A stretch of 64,000 nt of DNA from NCBI RefSeq assembly GCF_042242105.1, contig NC_092020.1, positions 15,902,788 through 15,966,787 of the forward strand. Reading direction: 5' to 3'. Positions 24,201 through 36,900 of this stretch are shown here, one piece after another (position 1 is the first letter of the stretch; each line of letters starts with the position of its first letter). The position numbers were made by a program, and so were the translations under genes. This DNA comes from Pempheris klunzingeri (taxonomy: Eukaryota > Chordata > Actinopteri > Acropomatiformes > Pempheridae). Below the pieces are notes generated by a model that searched no databases, was not told where the DNA came from, and was given only the letters and a program-made list of their open reading frames with translations.

Positions 24201-24481
24201 TGGGCTGCTCTCAGAAAGGGAAAATAACATGAGCAACAACCAGCAAGAGGATGGAAAAGATGCTGCTCCAGGTAGAACAACACAGGCATGAAGAATTTCG
24301 GCGTTATTTAAGTTGTTTGGATCAGCACTAACTGGTATTGACTACAAGAATACACTTCTTGACAGGTCCTGCAGAGGAGATGGGTCCCCTCCAGAGGACC
24401 TCCGCAAATCGGAGCCAGGAGAAGGCCCATTTGCACCGTGAAGACAACTCGGAGCTTCAGACCAGACAGACAAGTAATTAG
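20856..24481 (+). CDS. bscl2: Seipin (BSCL2 lipid droplet biogenesis protein)
   Basis: Seipin is an ER membrane protein that forms rings at ER-lipid droplet contacts and guides droplet formation. Nine coding exons (20856-21103, 21265-21343, 21845-21988, 22125-22160, 22998-23132, 23232-23329, 23907-24036, 24190-24271, 24366-24481) give 355 residues. The first transmembrane segment is at about 43-63 ([16 protein letters not shown]) and the second at about 256-275 ([19 protein letters not shown]). The ER-lumenal domain lies between them. It keeps the N-glycosylation site as N100-I-S, matching the human NVS site where motor-neuron-disease mutations fall. It also has the membrane-facing helix ([17 protein letters not shown]) and the [19 protein letters not shown] core. 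The start is the first ATG after the 5' UTR acceptor. The cytosolic tail is polar, poorly conserved and shorter than in human. Confidence 0.93.
21159..21215 (+). repeat. (TG)n microsatellite in bscl2 coding intron 1
   Basis: About 28 TG units in a short intron, ending about 50 bases before the acceptor of coding exon 2. Confidence 0.95.
23718..23781. repeat. Perfect 21-bp inverted repeat with 22-base loop
   Basis: The left arm at 23718-23738 (ends CAGCAGCCC) and the right arm at 23761-23781 (starts GGGCTGCTG) are exact reverse complements. They can form a 64-base hairpin in the sixth coding intron of bscl2. Origin unknown: it could be a transposon end-pair relic or an expressed small hairpin. 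Confidence 0.8.
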
Positions 24482-24518
24482 ATTGAAGTAAATGAATCAG
24501 AGGCAGCCTGAGGCCATT

Positions 24519-24524
24519 AATAAA
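24519..24524 (+). terminator. bscl2 poly(A) signal
   Basis: AATAAA lies 38 bases after the bscl2 stop codon, giving a very short 3' UTR if used. AAATAAATAAA near 24810 is a later alternative. Confidence 0.5.
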
Positions 24525-25797
24525 GCAGAGGGTGAATGTGTAGAGAGCGATCTTGATGGCGTATTGTAAGTATGATGAAATGTAAGGAGATTTTTGAGAG
24601 ATAATGTGGTTGATTATGACTCAGAAATCACTCATACACTACTGACAAATAGTGATGACCTGAGCTGCTCTGTTTGAGCTGTAGATCTTTCTGATGTTAC
24701 ATCATGTCGTTTGTGTCCTGTCCTCACATACACACACACACACACACACACGCACACACCATGACCATGACTTATGGGTTGTTACTCTTTTTATTCAATA
24801 TATAATGAAATAAATAAACATATGAATAAATGCATAGAAATTATGTAATGTAACCATGGAATTGTGAAATAACTGGCAGTGAAATGTCTTATACTCCTTT
24901 CATCCTGCTTCTTTTCACATTACCAACATTTATTGCAGGCCATTTTATTTGATTCCTATCAGTTTTATTTCAAAAACTTCATTTTCCTAAAAAAATATAT
25001 ATTTGACTAATTATTAATTAATTATTTCATATTTTTATGGTTAAATCATATTGTGTCTGTATTAATTCATAGCAATAATCCCAAATGGTTTGTATTGAAT
25101 ATTGAAAATAACCAAATTTGGGTCTCCAATCACTTGGGATAAGTACATGCGTAAAAGATATATCATAATGACTGGCTGGAGTTCCTGTTTTCTATCTACT
25201 AAATAAGACTGTGAAGTTCATTTTGCAACTTCTGACTGTCCTGCTTGCTGAAATGCTGCCAACCTGCTTGTTACTTGGGCAAAATATAAAATTACGATTA
25301 AAGCATGTGAGAACACCTGTGTATCTTTTGAGCCAAAACAGTTAAAAACAAAGTACACACACTGTAAGGCAGCATACCTTACAGTGTTTCCACCCTGCTG
25401 TGTGACACAGGCGGGTGTCATTCCTGGATGTCCTCTTTGCCTGTGGCGCTTGTTGGCTGAATGAAGCTTTGGAAACTTAATAACGTCACTGCATGCAAAA
25501 TATAGCAGGGAGACTGACTGTAGCTCACAGACAGGCACAAAGCCCTCTAGTACAGAAAACTGGCAGGTGAGGGACCCAGTAAGGTAAGTTAGACACAAAT
25601 GGTTATTTGTAGTAGTTTTATGTTTCCATTTGTGTCAATTTAATAATGCTTGAATGAATGACATTTAGACATGTAAATGCATTTCCTCAAAAATATTCAA
25701 AACTGTGCATCTCTTATAAACAGTTCCCTGTTTTGTACAAGCACATGTTGGGCTCATGGGGTAGGTTCACCGCCTTCACACCGCACTGGACGTAAAG
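24525..25797 (+). other. Gap between bscl2 and the inositol kinase gene
   Basis: AT-rich sequence with a (CA)n run at 24727-24757. No exon is seen on either strand. The part just before 25798 presumably holds the kinase promoter and 5' UTR. Confidence 0.5.
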
Positions 25798-28700
25798 ATG
25801 GACATAACAGATGAAAACAACATGGAAGGCATAAAGACGGAGATAGAGAACAAGCAAACTATGGATAATGACTTCTCTGCCAGACTATCAGATGAAACGC
25901 ACCAACATCTGACAATCAGTGAAGGGCCTCCCAGCAGCTGCAGGAGGCTCAGAGTGAGATCCAGGCCCAGGCTCCAGGCGACAAAAAGTTTCCCACCTTA
26001 CAGTCAGTGTATAGGTGGACTGGGAGAGGATGGGGAGCAGGACAGTGAGCTCAATTCGGAATCAAGCATCCCCTACCAAATCGGATGTGACAACATGTTT
26101 AGGGAAGATGGAAATGAGCTAGCTGAAAGCTCAGGTAGAAAAGGGGACTTTGAGTTGAATGCAAGATGTGCAAGGGATGAAATGAAAGAAAAATGGAGGA
26201 TGAGGAGAAAGGAGAGGCTAGGGGGGAGCTGTGAAGTGGATACAGACGGATTGGAGAGAGCAAGGTGGAGTGGGAAAAGAAGGGTAAAGGAGACTGGAAG
26301 AGAGAGGGAGCATGAGGGTAATGAAACGGAAAGGGGAACAGACAGCGAGTGGAAACACTGGAGAGGTGGAAACTCAAGTTTTGAGATAGAGAGAAAAGAA
26401 GGAGAGGATGAAGAGAGGAAGAAGTCTCTTATTTCAGCAGCAGAGCTTGAGGGGAGTGGGGAGAGCCCAGAGGGGAAGGATGGAGGGGTAGAGGAGCTGC
26501 TGAGGCTGAGAGAAGGTTCCACAACACACCAAAGGTCCTCCCCACATCCGATCCTCGCCAAGCTGTTGCACTCCTCTTCGTCCACCTCCTCCTGCTCCTC
26601 CATCAACCTCTCCTCAGCAGAGAGCGATGAGGTCTTCAGCGAAGGAGAGGATGCTGGGTCAAAGAGGAGGACATTTAAGAAGGTGAGACTGACAGAATGA
26701 TGGATGCAGCTTAAAACTACATTTTGACTTTTTCGCTTCTGTTTTTTAATATCTCAGTCTGTGCACTGGCATCACATTTGTGCATCTGACTGCTCTGGTT
26801 TTCCATAGAAGAGGCTTAAAACTATATTTCTCAACTGTTCTTTGCACCTGTGGCCCTGGTGATTTGCATGGGCTTGAAAGAGGACTTTGACAAGGTCCGA
26901 TTTGAATGGTGTTTGCATGCCTCACCACTGCTGCTGCTACTGCTGCTACAGATATGGAGGGGAGCTGACAGTGGGAGGACTGGGGAGAAGATTTTCTCAG
27001 TGCAGCCTGCATTTTGAATTGTCAAACACTGAGCAGAGGTCTTTAAGAACTGAATAAAAGAGAGCCATGGGATATAAGCGTCTTTAATTTCATTCCACCT
27101 TCATGACCAAAATTAAACATTTAGGATGCAAACATCTACAGTTTGAAGGTTTAAGTCTTGAATGTGATATAACTGAGATGTTTTCTTCCAATTACAAACT
27201 TTTGTGCATTTTGTTACAGTGTCTCTACTGAGCATGCTCAGGTCTAAATTAGCCTCCCTTGGTTTTTCAATGGCCACGCTTGTGTCCGGTGGCAGCTGTT
27301 TTGTGTATATACAAAACAGATCATAACTGTCGAGGTATGCGCTGTTTGTAAACACCAAGTTTACTGACATTCATAACAGTTTTTGACATGCATGGATGTG
27401 TTTATGCTGTAAAATGTGCACCAATGAATGTCCACTTAATCTGCTTTATGTTTTCAGAGGGTGCGGGGCATTAATTGTATAGTTTATCGCATTTTCCTTG
27501 AAGAAAGAAAACAAAGAATTTCACTGGCCGTAGGGAAAACACTGATGTAGATAATAGAATTCAGGATCCTAATAGTTTCTAATAGTCCATGCTGCCCCAC
27601 TTCCATAGCTTACACTTGAATATAATGCAGCCATCGTTAATAATATTAATTGCACCTGTGTTTCTCCAACTGTGACAGGATGAAATATCTGTTGTAAAAA
27701 AGACTGGAAAATGGTTTTAGCAGACAAGAAAAATTATACAGGACTCTCCGAATATGGAAAGTCATTGTTATCCACACCACTGAGTAACACAACATAAGCA
27801 GTGTAACAGGTCAGCACAGTGAATGAGCAGTGTCACCTCACAGTAAAAAGGTCCTGGCTTAGCCCATATTTGCATGCAGACATTCAGATTTAGATGAATT
27901 GGAAAATTCTGAATAGCCTGAATGCATTTTGGTGAACGTATTTGTCTTTGTGCTTTACATGTGTTGACTGGTTGAAACTATAACCTCCCTCTTAAAAAAC
28001 AAAGCATGCTGGGATAGACTCCAGCCTCTGTACACAATAAATCGTATAGAAAACGGTTGATGGGTAACTACTGAATATTTATAACATCAGACCATAGCGG
28101 ACAGGAACAAAGTGCATGTTCAAAAAATAAATAAATAAATAAAATAATAATGAATAAAAACATCTGTTCTTCTTTTGTGGTTCAGTGCCGCTCCTGGAAA
28201 ACCTACCTGACCATGATGCACTGGTCTCTGCGGCGGCAGAGCTCCTGGGTCCAACTGGCTGGACATCAAGGTATGTTACAGTTCATCCAAAACAGACACA
28301 TACTGGTACTCAGACGCTACTGTGTTTAGGTATACAAATGATTATGAAAGGGATCTAAACACTAAAATTATACAGCTCACATTGCCCCATATGTAATTAT
28401 TATATTATGATGTTAACATTTTATGTGCAGAAGGTCAGCTTTGTTCTAGTTTGACCAACACACATTTTGAGCTTACAATGTGTTTTAGTAGTTAGTGTTC
28501 ATGTCAGCCTTTTTGCTTTACTCAATACATGGATAACCAATTATACCTTGTCCCCTCCTTGATATTGTTGCTGTCACCAGGTAACTTCCAGCTGAGTGAG
28601 GGAGGGGAGGTGCTCAAACGGTACAGTGAAGTGGAGGCGAGGTGCCTGGACTGCCTGATGAGAGACTCTCTGAGACCCTTTGTCCCACAGTACCACGGCT

Positions 28701-30331
28701 TGGTCACCAGGGGGGAGCACTGCTTCATCCGCCTGGAGGACCTGCTGAGCGGCCTGAGGAGGCCCGTCATCATGGACTGCAAGATGGGAGTCAGGTATGT
28801 CTGAGATGTGACCAGTCCAATATTAACAATGTAGAGCTGTGTGAAGGCAAATAATGATGTGACGTTTATCATATTAAGATTTTTCATAATGTAATTCACC
28901 CAGGTCTTATAAACAGCTACATTTCTCATGTTGTGTTGACTTTCTCCTGATCACTACTTGGAATTGATGTTTGTTTGTTTGTACTAGAGTCAGATGCCTC
29001 TGATGTGGCTCTGTCTATTAAAAAGTGTCCCATTTATCTCTGTTGGATGTGGCCTTTTGACAAAATATAAACAAAATGTAATTTCACATTAATTTTGTCC
29101 TGTAGCGATATGTACAACATGAGTTTCCTTCTCAGGACATACCAGGAGGAGGAAATTCTCAAAGCCCAGACCAAGGCCACCCTGCGCAGTGACATGTACC
29201 AGAAGATGATGAAAATAGACCCGTCTGCACTGTCAGCAGAGGAACACACACAGAAAGGGGTGACCAAGTGGCGATACCTCAACTGGAGGGACACAACTAG
29301 TTCTACGTCAACACTGGGCTTCAGGATAGAGGGCATCATGGTAGGACTAAGAGCCAGTCAAATCACTGCACAACTGGTGTTACCAGAAATGTCCTCAAAC
29401 CTGCCACGTCTGTGCTGTTGTGCTTCAGATGGAGGACGGCAGCGTCCAACGGGACTTCAAGAATATGCTGACTTTGGCTCAGGTTACGGAGACCTTGCTC
29501 TACTTCACCAGGAGTCAGCTGGATGTCCTTGTCAGTTCTTTGTCATCGAAATACTGGTTACATTACACTACTCTTCCTTTAGAAAACATGTCCTAAAGCA
29601 AATTATGGTTAATCAAAAAAAAAGACATACACACATTTTGAATTAAATCAAGAAATCAATAATTAAACCTAATGTAAACAGACTGAGAAGTCTACAAACT
29701 GAAACTAAATAAAATGTGATATATTGTATATGAATATTGTATCCAATAATGTGTGCACTAACCACTCTGTGCTCTCAGAAAGCGTACCACTCCAGACTCC
29801 TGGCCCTGAGTGAGGCCCTGAAGAGTTCACTGTTTTTCAGAAGCCATGAGGTTGGTTTACAAATCTTCTCTTGTTAAATTTGTGCTTTTTTAAATACAAA
29901 CTGAAAATGAAAACATGCAATGGAAAAAGCAGCTATTGGACGAAACCTGTATAGAATTAGACACCATTGAGCTCAGTGGTCATTTTTCTGATCTAGTTTA
30001 AATCCAGCTCACAGAAATTCATCCTTGCTTCATATTCTTCTAATGATTTCACCTATATTTATATGTTTGACCTGATCAGGTGATCGGCAGCTCGCTTCTC
30101 TTTGTCCACGACCACAGTAGCAAGGCCAACGTGTGGATGATAGACTTTGGGAAGACAACCCCCATGCCCGACACGAGTGAGCTCCTTCATGACGTCCCGT
30201 GGGCCGAGGGGAGCAGAGAGGACGGCTACCTCATCGGTCTGACCTCCCTCATCGCTTCCCTGAGCCGGGCCATCAGTGTGGCCTCCTGGCAGCAGGAGGA
30301 GAGTTGTGGAGGAGAAAAGAGTGTTACATGA
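25798..30331 (+). CDS. Inositol-trisphosphate 3-kinase (ITPK family)
   Basis: This kinase converts Ins(1,4,5)P3 to Ins(1,3,4,5)P4, ending the calcium-releasing signal. Seven exons (25798-26682, 28186-28270, 28581-28794, 29136-29340, 29429-29530, 29779-29850, 30080-30331) give 604 residues. Exon 1 encodes a 295-residue polar, Glu/Arg/Ser-rich region without a recognised domain. The catalytic core fills about 297-604. A calmodulin-binding-like stretch ([20 protein letters not shown]) comes first. Next are the family kinase motif PVIMDCKMG (D389, K391), the InsP3-pocket segment [23 protein letters not shown], and the metal-binding IDFGK (D543). The ending [13 protein letters not shown] is also typical. 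The core best resembles vertebrate ITPKA/B/C, but the paralogue cannot be fixed by eye, so no symbol is given. The calmodulin-binding segment is shorter than in mammals. Start: the ATG just before a clean open exon. Confidence 0.88.
27810..28060 (+). mobile_element. Old dispersed repeat in the kinase intron 1
   Basis: Fragments follow the order of a very common fish repeat: a CAGTGTCACCTCACAG start, a GGTCCTGGCTTAGCCC piece, TTTGCATG, GATGAATTGG, and an end with GCTGGGATAGACTCCAGCC. The match is from memory and the copy is heavily decayed. (AAAT)n follows at 28122-28143. Confidence 0.5.
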
Positions 30332-31485
30332 AGTGCGTGGGTGGGAGGCCCCTTAAACAGCTTTCAAGCTCTGGTGGACAAAACCACTGCTGTTACACTT
30401 TGAACTGCTGCCTCATTTCAGTCACTGGAATAGACAGGAGGATTTGTTTGTGGGGAATCTGTCTTCAAGAGGAATGAAGGAGTACAATTGAGCGTCTTGT
30501 AAATACTTTAACAGTAGAGACTGTTTTGTTACAAGAACAGATTTAAACGAGTTGTTCTGTTTTTCTATTCCTTTTAGTCATTCAAAAGGCCCAAAAAAAA
30601 TTCAAAAATATACATTCTTTACCAGCTGATGCTTTCTTACCAACAATTTTTCATTTAGTTGTTCTGCAAATGCTCAGGGATCCCACCTGCACTGCAACAC
30701 ATGCTAAACTTATCTGTTTACAGCAGCAAAGGAAACTCTCAATGAATCATACACACAAACACGCACATGTGATTAAACAGTATGTTCATGTTCCTGTTCT
30801 AATATCAGTCAGTGTCCTTAAAAAAACAACCATGTTTATAAAAAGAAATGCATAAATACAGAATATATGTATTGATGAATTAGATGTTGTGATATTATTA
30901 TCAAGGATTTGAATTATTTACATATGACGCAGCTGCAACGTCTTGTACTCCTCTTATAGGCTGTATACAATTAAATGACACTAAACACCTTCACATATTA
31001 CACAGTCCAAGCTAAGTGAAATAAACAATGAATGCCTTTGCCTGCTCGGTTGTCATATATCTACTAATCACTAATACTCACATAAACTTAAATATACACC
31101 CTTCCATATGTTGACAGTAAGCCTTTAACAGCTTCAATCACTGTACAAACTCACACGGTGCAACCAAACATTGTTCAAACCCACAGAACTTTATTTCAAG
31201 CTCAACTTCATCTGTCATCTTGTCAAACAGACTGGAGAAGCCCATGAATGGACAGCAAAATATAAAAGAATGAAATATCAACCTGATTCAAATCACACAA
31301 ATGACACTTTCTGTCCTCTGGGACTGAGTGGACGCCTTATTACTTATTTTTATTCTGACATTATCATTAACCTGTGTGTTTAACACAAAACAAAAAAACT
31401 AGAAGAATGCTCTATTGTTGCCAATCTTGTGACAAAAAATCTTTTTGCAGGAAGATTGAGAACAGAGTTTATTATTAGCAATAAA
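30332..31485 (+). other. 3' UTR of the inositol kinase gene
   Basis: No exon is seen. AATAAA at 31019-31024 is the best candidate poly(A) signal. Confidence 0.45.
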
Positions 31486-31662
31486 CACAGTTGTCAGTTT
31501 ATTAGGAACACCTTGCTAAAAAAAAAAATAATGCAGCAAAATCCAATAGCATTAAATTAAATTTTTCCTCTGAGAAGTTTATAACGTTCAGTTTTTGTGG
31601 TCTGACAGGGGTGTTGATTCAAACGTGTGGACTGTACAGGTGTTTCTAATATTTGGTTTACC
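31486..31662 (+). mobile_element. Short teleost repeat (TTGTCAGTTTATTAGGAACACC type)
   Basis: The block starts CAGTTGTCAGTTTATTAGG and ends GGTGTTTCTAATATTTGG, with an internal TATAACGTTCAGTTTTTGTGG. It follows a familiar fish repeat whose two ends carry TTTATTAGG and CCTAATATTT as an approximate inverted pair. Confidence 0.55.
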
Positions 31663-31929
31663 CCACTTATACCAAACATGACAAAATATTAGTCATTAGT
31701 CACCACAAACGACCAATGACTACAAATGACCATAAAGTACAAAAAAGCAGCTTCATAAAAACATTCTCATAGATGTATTTAATGGCTGCAGTTTGCAGTT
31801 TAAACTAGGTGGAATTAATAATCGGGGGGTCAATGTGTGTAATTCATGGAGTATAAATGTGTGAAGTTTTAGCACCAGCTGCATGTAAGAGCAGATCCTG
31901 ATGCAGTGAGGTGAGCTTAGATCAGTCCA

Positions 31930-33982
31930 CCAGGTGGCGCCATGTTGTTCTTCGAGCTGGACCGTGTTGGCTGACACCGGCGGAGACAGAAGACAACTAC
32001 TTCCCCTATTATCACAAATATTACTACGGTAAAATAAATTAATCGATAAATACTGCGATGTTAGTTGGATAGTGTCTATGAGTCCAGTGTGGATGTATGA
32101 GGAGTCAAACGGGGGGCTCCGCTCTGCTAACGCTAACAGCTAGCTGTTTAGCTATGCTAAAGCTAACAAACATTCACCTGACTCTGAAGTCATTAAAAAC
32201 AAGACGTTAACGCATTTTAAATTTACACAGATTGCAGGAACTTTTAATTTGGATGCTTGTTTTAACGACAGAATAAGTTCTGGTCAACGGGTGAGTTTAT
32301 AAAAGTAATCCGGATGGAGCGCGATACCGTCCATCAGAGAAGGTACCCCAACCTGGCCGTGGTGGCACGTGTGTTCAGCCAAGGTGAGTTTGGTCCATTG
32401 ATCACATGAGAATTAACAGGCCTCAGAGCCTCCTTTGGACAGGGTTTACTGTGGGTTTAAGGACAGTAGTTATGGGGATGATGTAGTGTAAAATGGAGCT
32501 TAATTAATTTTAGGGGAAATTTAGCCTGCAACGCTTTGACAGTCCGTATTTACCTGTTTTATGCGTTATTATTGTGGAACACATGAGTTGTGATCATGGG
32601 GATATCAATTGTTGTCTTTTGCTGACTGCATGATAATTATAATGAACGTGGAGACAAACAATTAATAATCGGTTGACAGTTTTTTTGGGCACCAGTTGGC
32701 ATCCCCAAAATATCATACAATTGCCTATTGAGGTGATCAGTCCATCAGATTGTGATAATGATATTGCTTAACCTTGACAGTTGAACATAGATGATAAAAT
32801 AGGTGAACATTGAGTATTCAAAGGTATACTGTAAAGACAAGTGATTAAGGTGATTGGAGGATTACTAACATCTGCTCAGGACAGCATCTTACACCACAAA
32901 ATATTCAAGGGACATCAGCTGTGTGGAAATGGATTGGATTTAAAAACGTCAGAACATTTTTGTAGACTTTGGAGAATGTGTTTTATTAAAAGTTGAGGTG
33001 AATGTTTGCAACAACACAACATTAAGACAACAAAGTGGTGCTTGTATAGATGCTTTGCTGAGGCATTTAAGTAGAAGTATTACATGTTAAGTAAATTAAG
33101 AGACTAAATAAACTAAACTCAAAAACAAATGCAAAAGGAATGCCATATGGCCTTAATGTTTTAGAATAATAAAACTTGTGGGACTTCAATGTCAGATATT
33201 CAAGATTTGATATAGAAGTCAAATTGAAAATATTATACATATCATTAAAGTAAAAAGGTGACGTTATGCTTGTATAAAATACCTTGACTTATTTGATTAG
33301 TAACAGTCAGATTCCTCCAAAATACAGATTTTTACATTGTGAAGTGAATGTGATGCAGATTTTTGCTTTGTTCACTTTAACCACATAACAACCAACGGAC
33401 AAACATCAGTTAACAACTGCGCGTCTTTTGTATGTATGTATGTATGTATTTAATGTTGGCTAGCGAGGTTAAGTAGTTTAGTTAGTGGTCAAACAACCGC
33501 TCGTATTGCCTCGTTGTCCAGGCTGACCAAATGCTCCAAGGAGGCTAAGCTAGCTAGGCTACACACCGGATACATGCTAATGTTAGCTAAACACTGATAT
33601 CAGTATAGCAACTGATTGTTTTGTGTGTTGCGCTTAGTTTTTTGTAATGTTTCACTCTTCGATCTTGGCCTCATTTTTTTGGTTGTTTTAAATTACCCGC
33701 GCTGTTTCTTTGCCCCGGAAGGGAAAGTATGTAAAAGCTGTGTTTCCTTTGTCTTCTCGTCATGCGCGCAGCAGGAGAAGCTAACTAAGGTAGCAGCTAG
33801 TTAAAGAACAGCTGCCCGATCGCGTCGTGGTCTCCTTCGTTTTTCATCTCTACGACTCGGGATGTTTGAGCTTCTTCCACAGCTTCGCCTTTGTGTTTGG
33901 TGAATGAGAGAGAAACGAGGCCCCGCGAGTATTATTTGTCACCCAGGGCTGTTTTTTTCCAATCTAACCCTATTCCAGAAAT
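31930..33982 (+). other. nxf1 upstream region
   Basis: A GC-richer block at about 31930-32390 includes a possible first exon (32313-32381) with a donor and could be a promoter. The rest is AT-rich, with a (GTAT)n run at 33430-33450. The last 250 bases before 33983 are GC-richer again and are the likely main nxf1 promoter and 5' UTR. Confidence 0.45.
32313..32381 (+). other. Candidate alternative first coding exon of nxf1
   Basis: ATG at 32313 opens 23 codons beginning MERDTVHQRRYPNLAVVARV, then a donor (AGCCAAG|GTGAGT). The exon ends in phase 1, the same as the annotated nxf1 exon 1, so it would splice in frame to nxf1 exon 2. No other downstream partner is seen before 33983. I do not recognise the peptide. 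It could also be non-coding or belong to an unrelated short transcript. Confidence 0.3.
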
Positions 33983-36900
33983 ATGGCGGATGGCGGGCAT
34001 TACTACAACGGTAAGATACTCCGTCCACCACAGCAGTAACCTTACTTGTTTTGTGCCACTTTTCCTCAGGCCGAGGGGACTTAATTGTGAGGAGAGAGGT
34101 CAGAAGTACTGGTTTCATGGTCACAGGAGGTAAAATTATACCCTGGGCCCGCTGGAGGTCTGATTGTTACTTTCTAGACACTGGCATCTATCCAGTACTT
34201 GCCTAGCACTATTTTTTGTTATTGTTGCAATTCAGGAGAATGAGTTATGGTCTTAAAACAGAACATATTTAATACAGGTACTGCAGAGATCATAAGGCAA
34301 GTTCCTGTTGCACGTTGTTTTGTTCCCTGTGTGAGCACGAATACCCTTTTAAACTGTGTTCAACATTTTTGAAGAGTGATGTAACCTTAGGTTTTATTAA
34401 TATCTTAAGATTATTTTATTTTTCTTGACACTGTCATAATTTTAGATGTGCAGGCTTATCTTTTTTTATATAACTAACTCTGCAATAAATAAGAGATCAT
34501 TGTGGCTCCCTCAGTTTGCTAATACCTCAGCATGGTGTTTTATTTGGTATATTTTACTCTAATCCTGTGATTTATTTAGATTTTGATCACATTTATGTCT
34601 AACTAAACTTTCTAATCTTGTTCTCAGAGCACGATGATAGAACAGCACCACAGTTTCGCAGCCGCAAAGGCAGAGGCCCCCACAAAGGTCGCTCATACGA
34701 CAGGTCCCGCAGAGATCGCCAGCGGGGAAGCCACTCTGGAGGCTTTGGAGGACCTGGGCCACGGTCGCGGCTTAACGATATGGATGGAGATGTAACTATG
34801 AGTGACAACTCTCAGGACAACAGCTCCCAGCACAGATTGTAAGTGTTGAGTACTCTGTTATCAGATATGTTTGTTAGATCAGGAGTTATTGATCCGCAAT
34901 GAGCACCTCGCTTTATCATGTTTAAAATGACAAGACACTTTTTTGTCTTTACATAAGATGGGTGACACAAAGACAGCAAAAGCCGAATTATTTGATGTGG
35001 ATCTGTTTCAATGGCTTTGAAGGTGTGTTTGGTTTGAATAAGCACAGAGAGTGCATCCTAAACACATCTGACCATTTTCACTTTAGCACTCAGATCTGCA
35101 TGCAGAAAATGGAAAATCTACCCGTTTAAGAAGAAGCTCAGGAAAAACAAACAGTGAAACTGTAAAAGCAAATTTAGCTCAGTTTGTAATTTTGACTCTT
35201 ATGACTGTTGTAATGTTGTTTTCCTTGAACTTATTGGTGACACATTGGCCATAAATACATTTCAAATACTGTTTTACTTTTTACATCATCCCTGCCTGTT
35301 GCTGATTGTGGACCGATAAGGCTAGTAAGTCATAAGCAAAAAGGTGCTATGTCATATCAGCTTTCTGTGTGTAAACTTATTAAAGGTACACTGTGTAGTT
35401 TCTGACATTAAAGAGATATACAACAATATTTTAATGCAAAGTTTCCCTTTTTGTTTACATCTGGTGGTCTGCCAGTACATGCCTGAGGACCCACTACAAA
35501 CACTGAGTGGGACATGCATTGCATATCTAGTGCAGAGGCAGTGACAGTTTTGGCATAATTGCACAGGGGGAAATGAGAGATGTTTTATGAGGAAGTCAGT
35601 GCATTCAAAATGTGTGTTAAATCTGAACAATGGGTGGGAAATACTGAATGCAAACAAAACAGTTTACAATGTTTTTGTGTGTCTACACTGTTATTGTTAC
35701 ACTGTTTTTGGGTGCTGCTGAGATGACAACTTGAAGAAAATGTACAGGGTTGCATGCATGTGACAGATAAGAATTGCAACAAAAAAAATTAACTCTCAGC
35801 ACTTGGTAGCTGCATAGAAATTTAGAAAGACCACAGGAAAACCTTTTGTTCCTTGGTCATTAGAAAATGCAACCCTCGGAACAGGGACTTCTTTTTGGAT
35901 CAGGGAGCTATGGCAGAGAAGTGCACTTTAGACTCTGGTTCCTCTTGCCAAACCACAGGTGAAGTTCCCTAAAAGGTTCCTAGAAAAGTTCCTGATTGTT
36001 TCAATGTATGGCCTTGTTTTTATCGCCCTTAGCAATCCATATGGAAGACCTTGTCGGAAAGGAGATGGGCGGTTTGACAGAGACAGGCGACAAGGCAAAG
36101 GAGGAGGTGGTAGAGGAGGCGGCTTTAGAGGAGGAGACAGAGGGGGGGGAGGCAGCGGTGGAGGAGGAAAAAACCAGTCTGGCTGGTACAAAGTAACGGT
36201 GCGTATCACAGTGGTTGCTACAGCTACGCTTTTACCCCACAACTTGCTCAAGGAGATCATATTTTTCTTTATTGTCTGTTTGACAGATACCACACGGAAG
36301 AAAATATGACAAGAAATGGTTATTGACAGCTCTTCAGAACATCTGTTCTGTTTCCTACACACCTGTACAGGTGAGGTTCAGCGCTGTCACATGATTATTA
36401 ATTATAAACAATTTTTTTGTTTGTTTGTTTTTAAATGTAAACAGGAGTTCTGATTTTTTTTTTTTTATTATTATTTTTTTTTCCTTGCCTGCTTATAAAA
36501 AATCACTGGCTATTTGAATCGCCTTTAGCTTTCACCAGGGTAGCAGCTTCTAGACATGTTAAGTTTGTGGACACCATCTTCGTACATATGAACTGTAATT
36601 ATGCCCCTTTCTCCCTCGTCTGTCCAGTACCACGTGGACCATAACAGGGTCCATTTCTATGTGGATGATTCGTCTGCTGCCAATGCTTTGCACAAATGTT
36701 CTCACAAGATCACGGACACAGACGGCTATAAGGTATGTTGGGTTAATAATGGAAAGTTCACGGTTATCCCTGCAGAGATTCTTAGTGATCCATGTTCTTA
36801 TGTATTGTCAGATCATGGCAAGATGCTGTTAACTAGAAGTGACTGCGATGCTGTCATGATGTCTTATTTTGACACAGTTCCACAATTCAACAATTACAAC

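Noticed and set aside
26073-26606. 177-codon open frame on the minus strand
   Set aside because: It lies antisense to exon 1 of the inositol kinase; its Ser/Pro/Leu composition is the mirror of a Glu/Arg/Ser-rich coding strand. No domain and no splice context.
35928-36362. 144-codon minus-strand frame with a proline-rich run
   Set aside because: It is the antisense shadow of the Gly-rich nxf1 exon 3.
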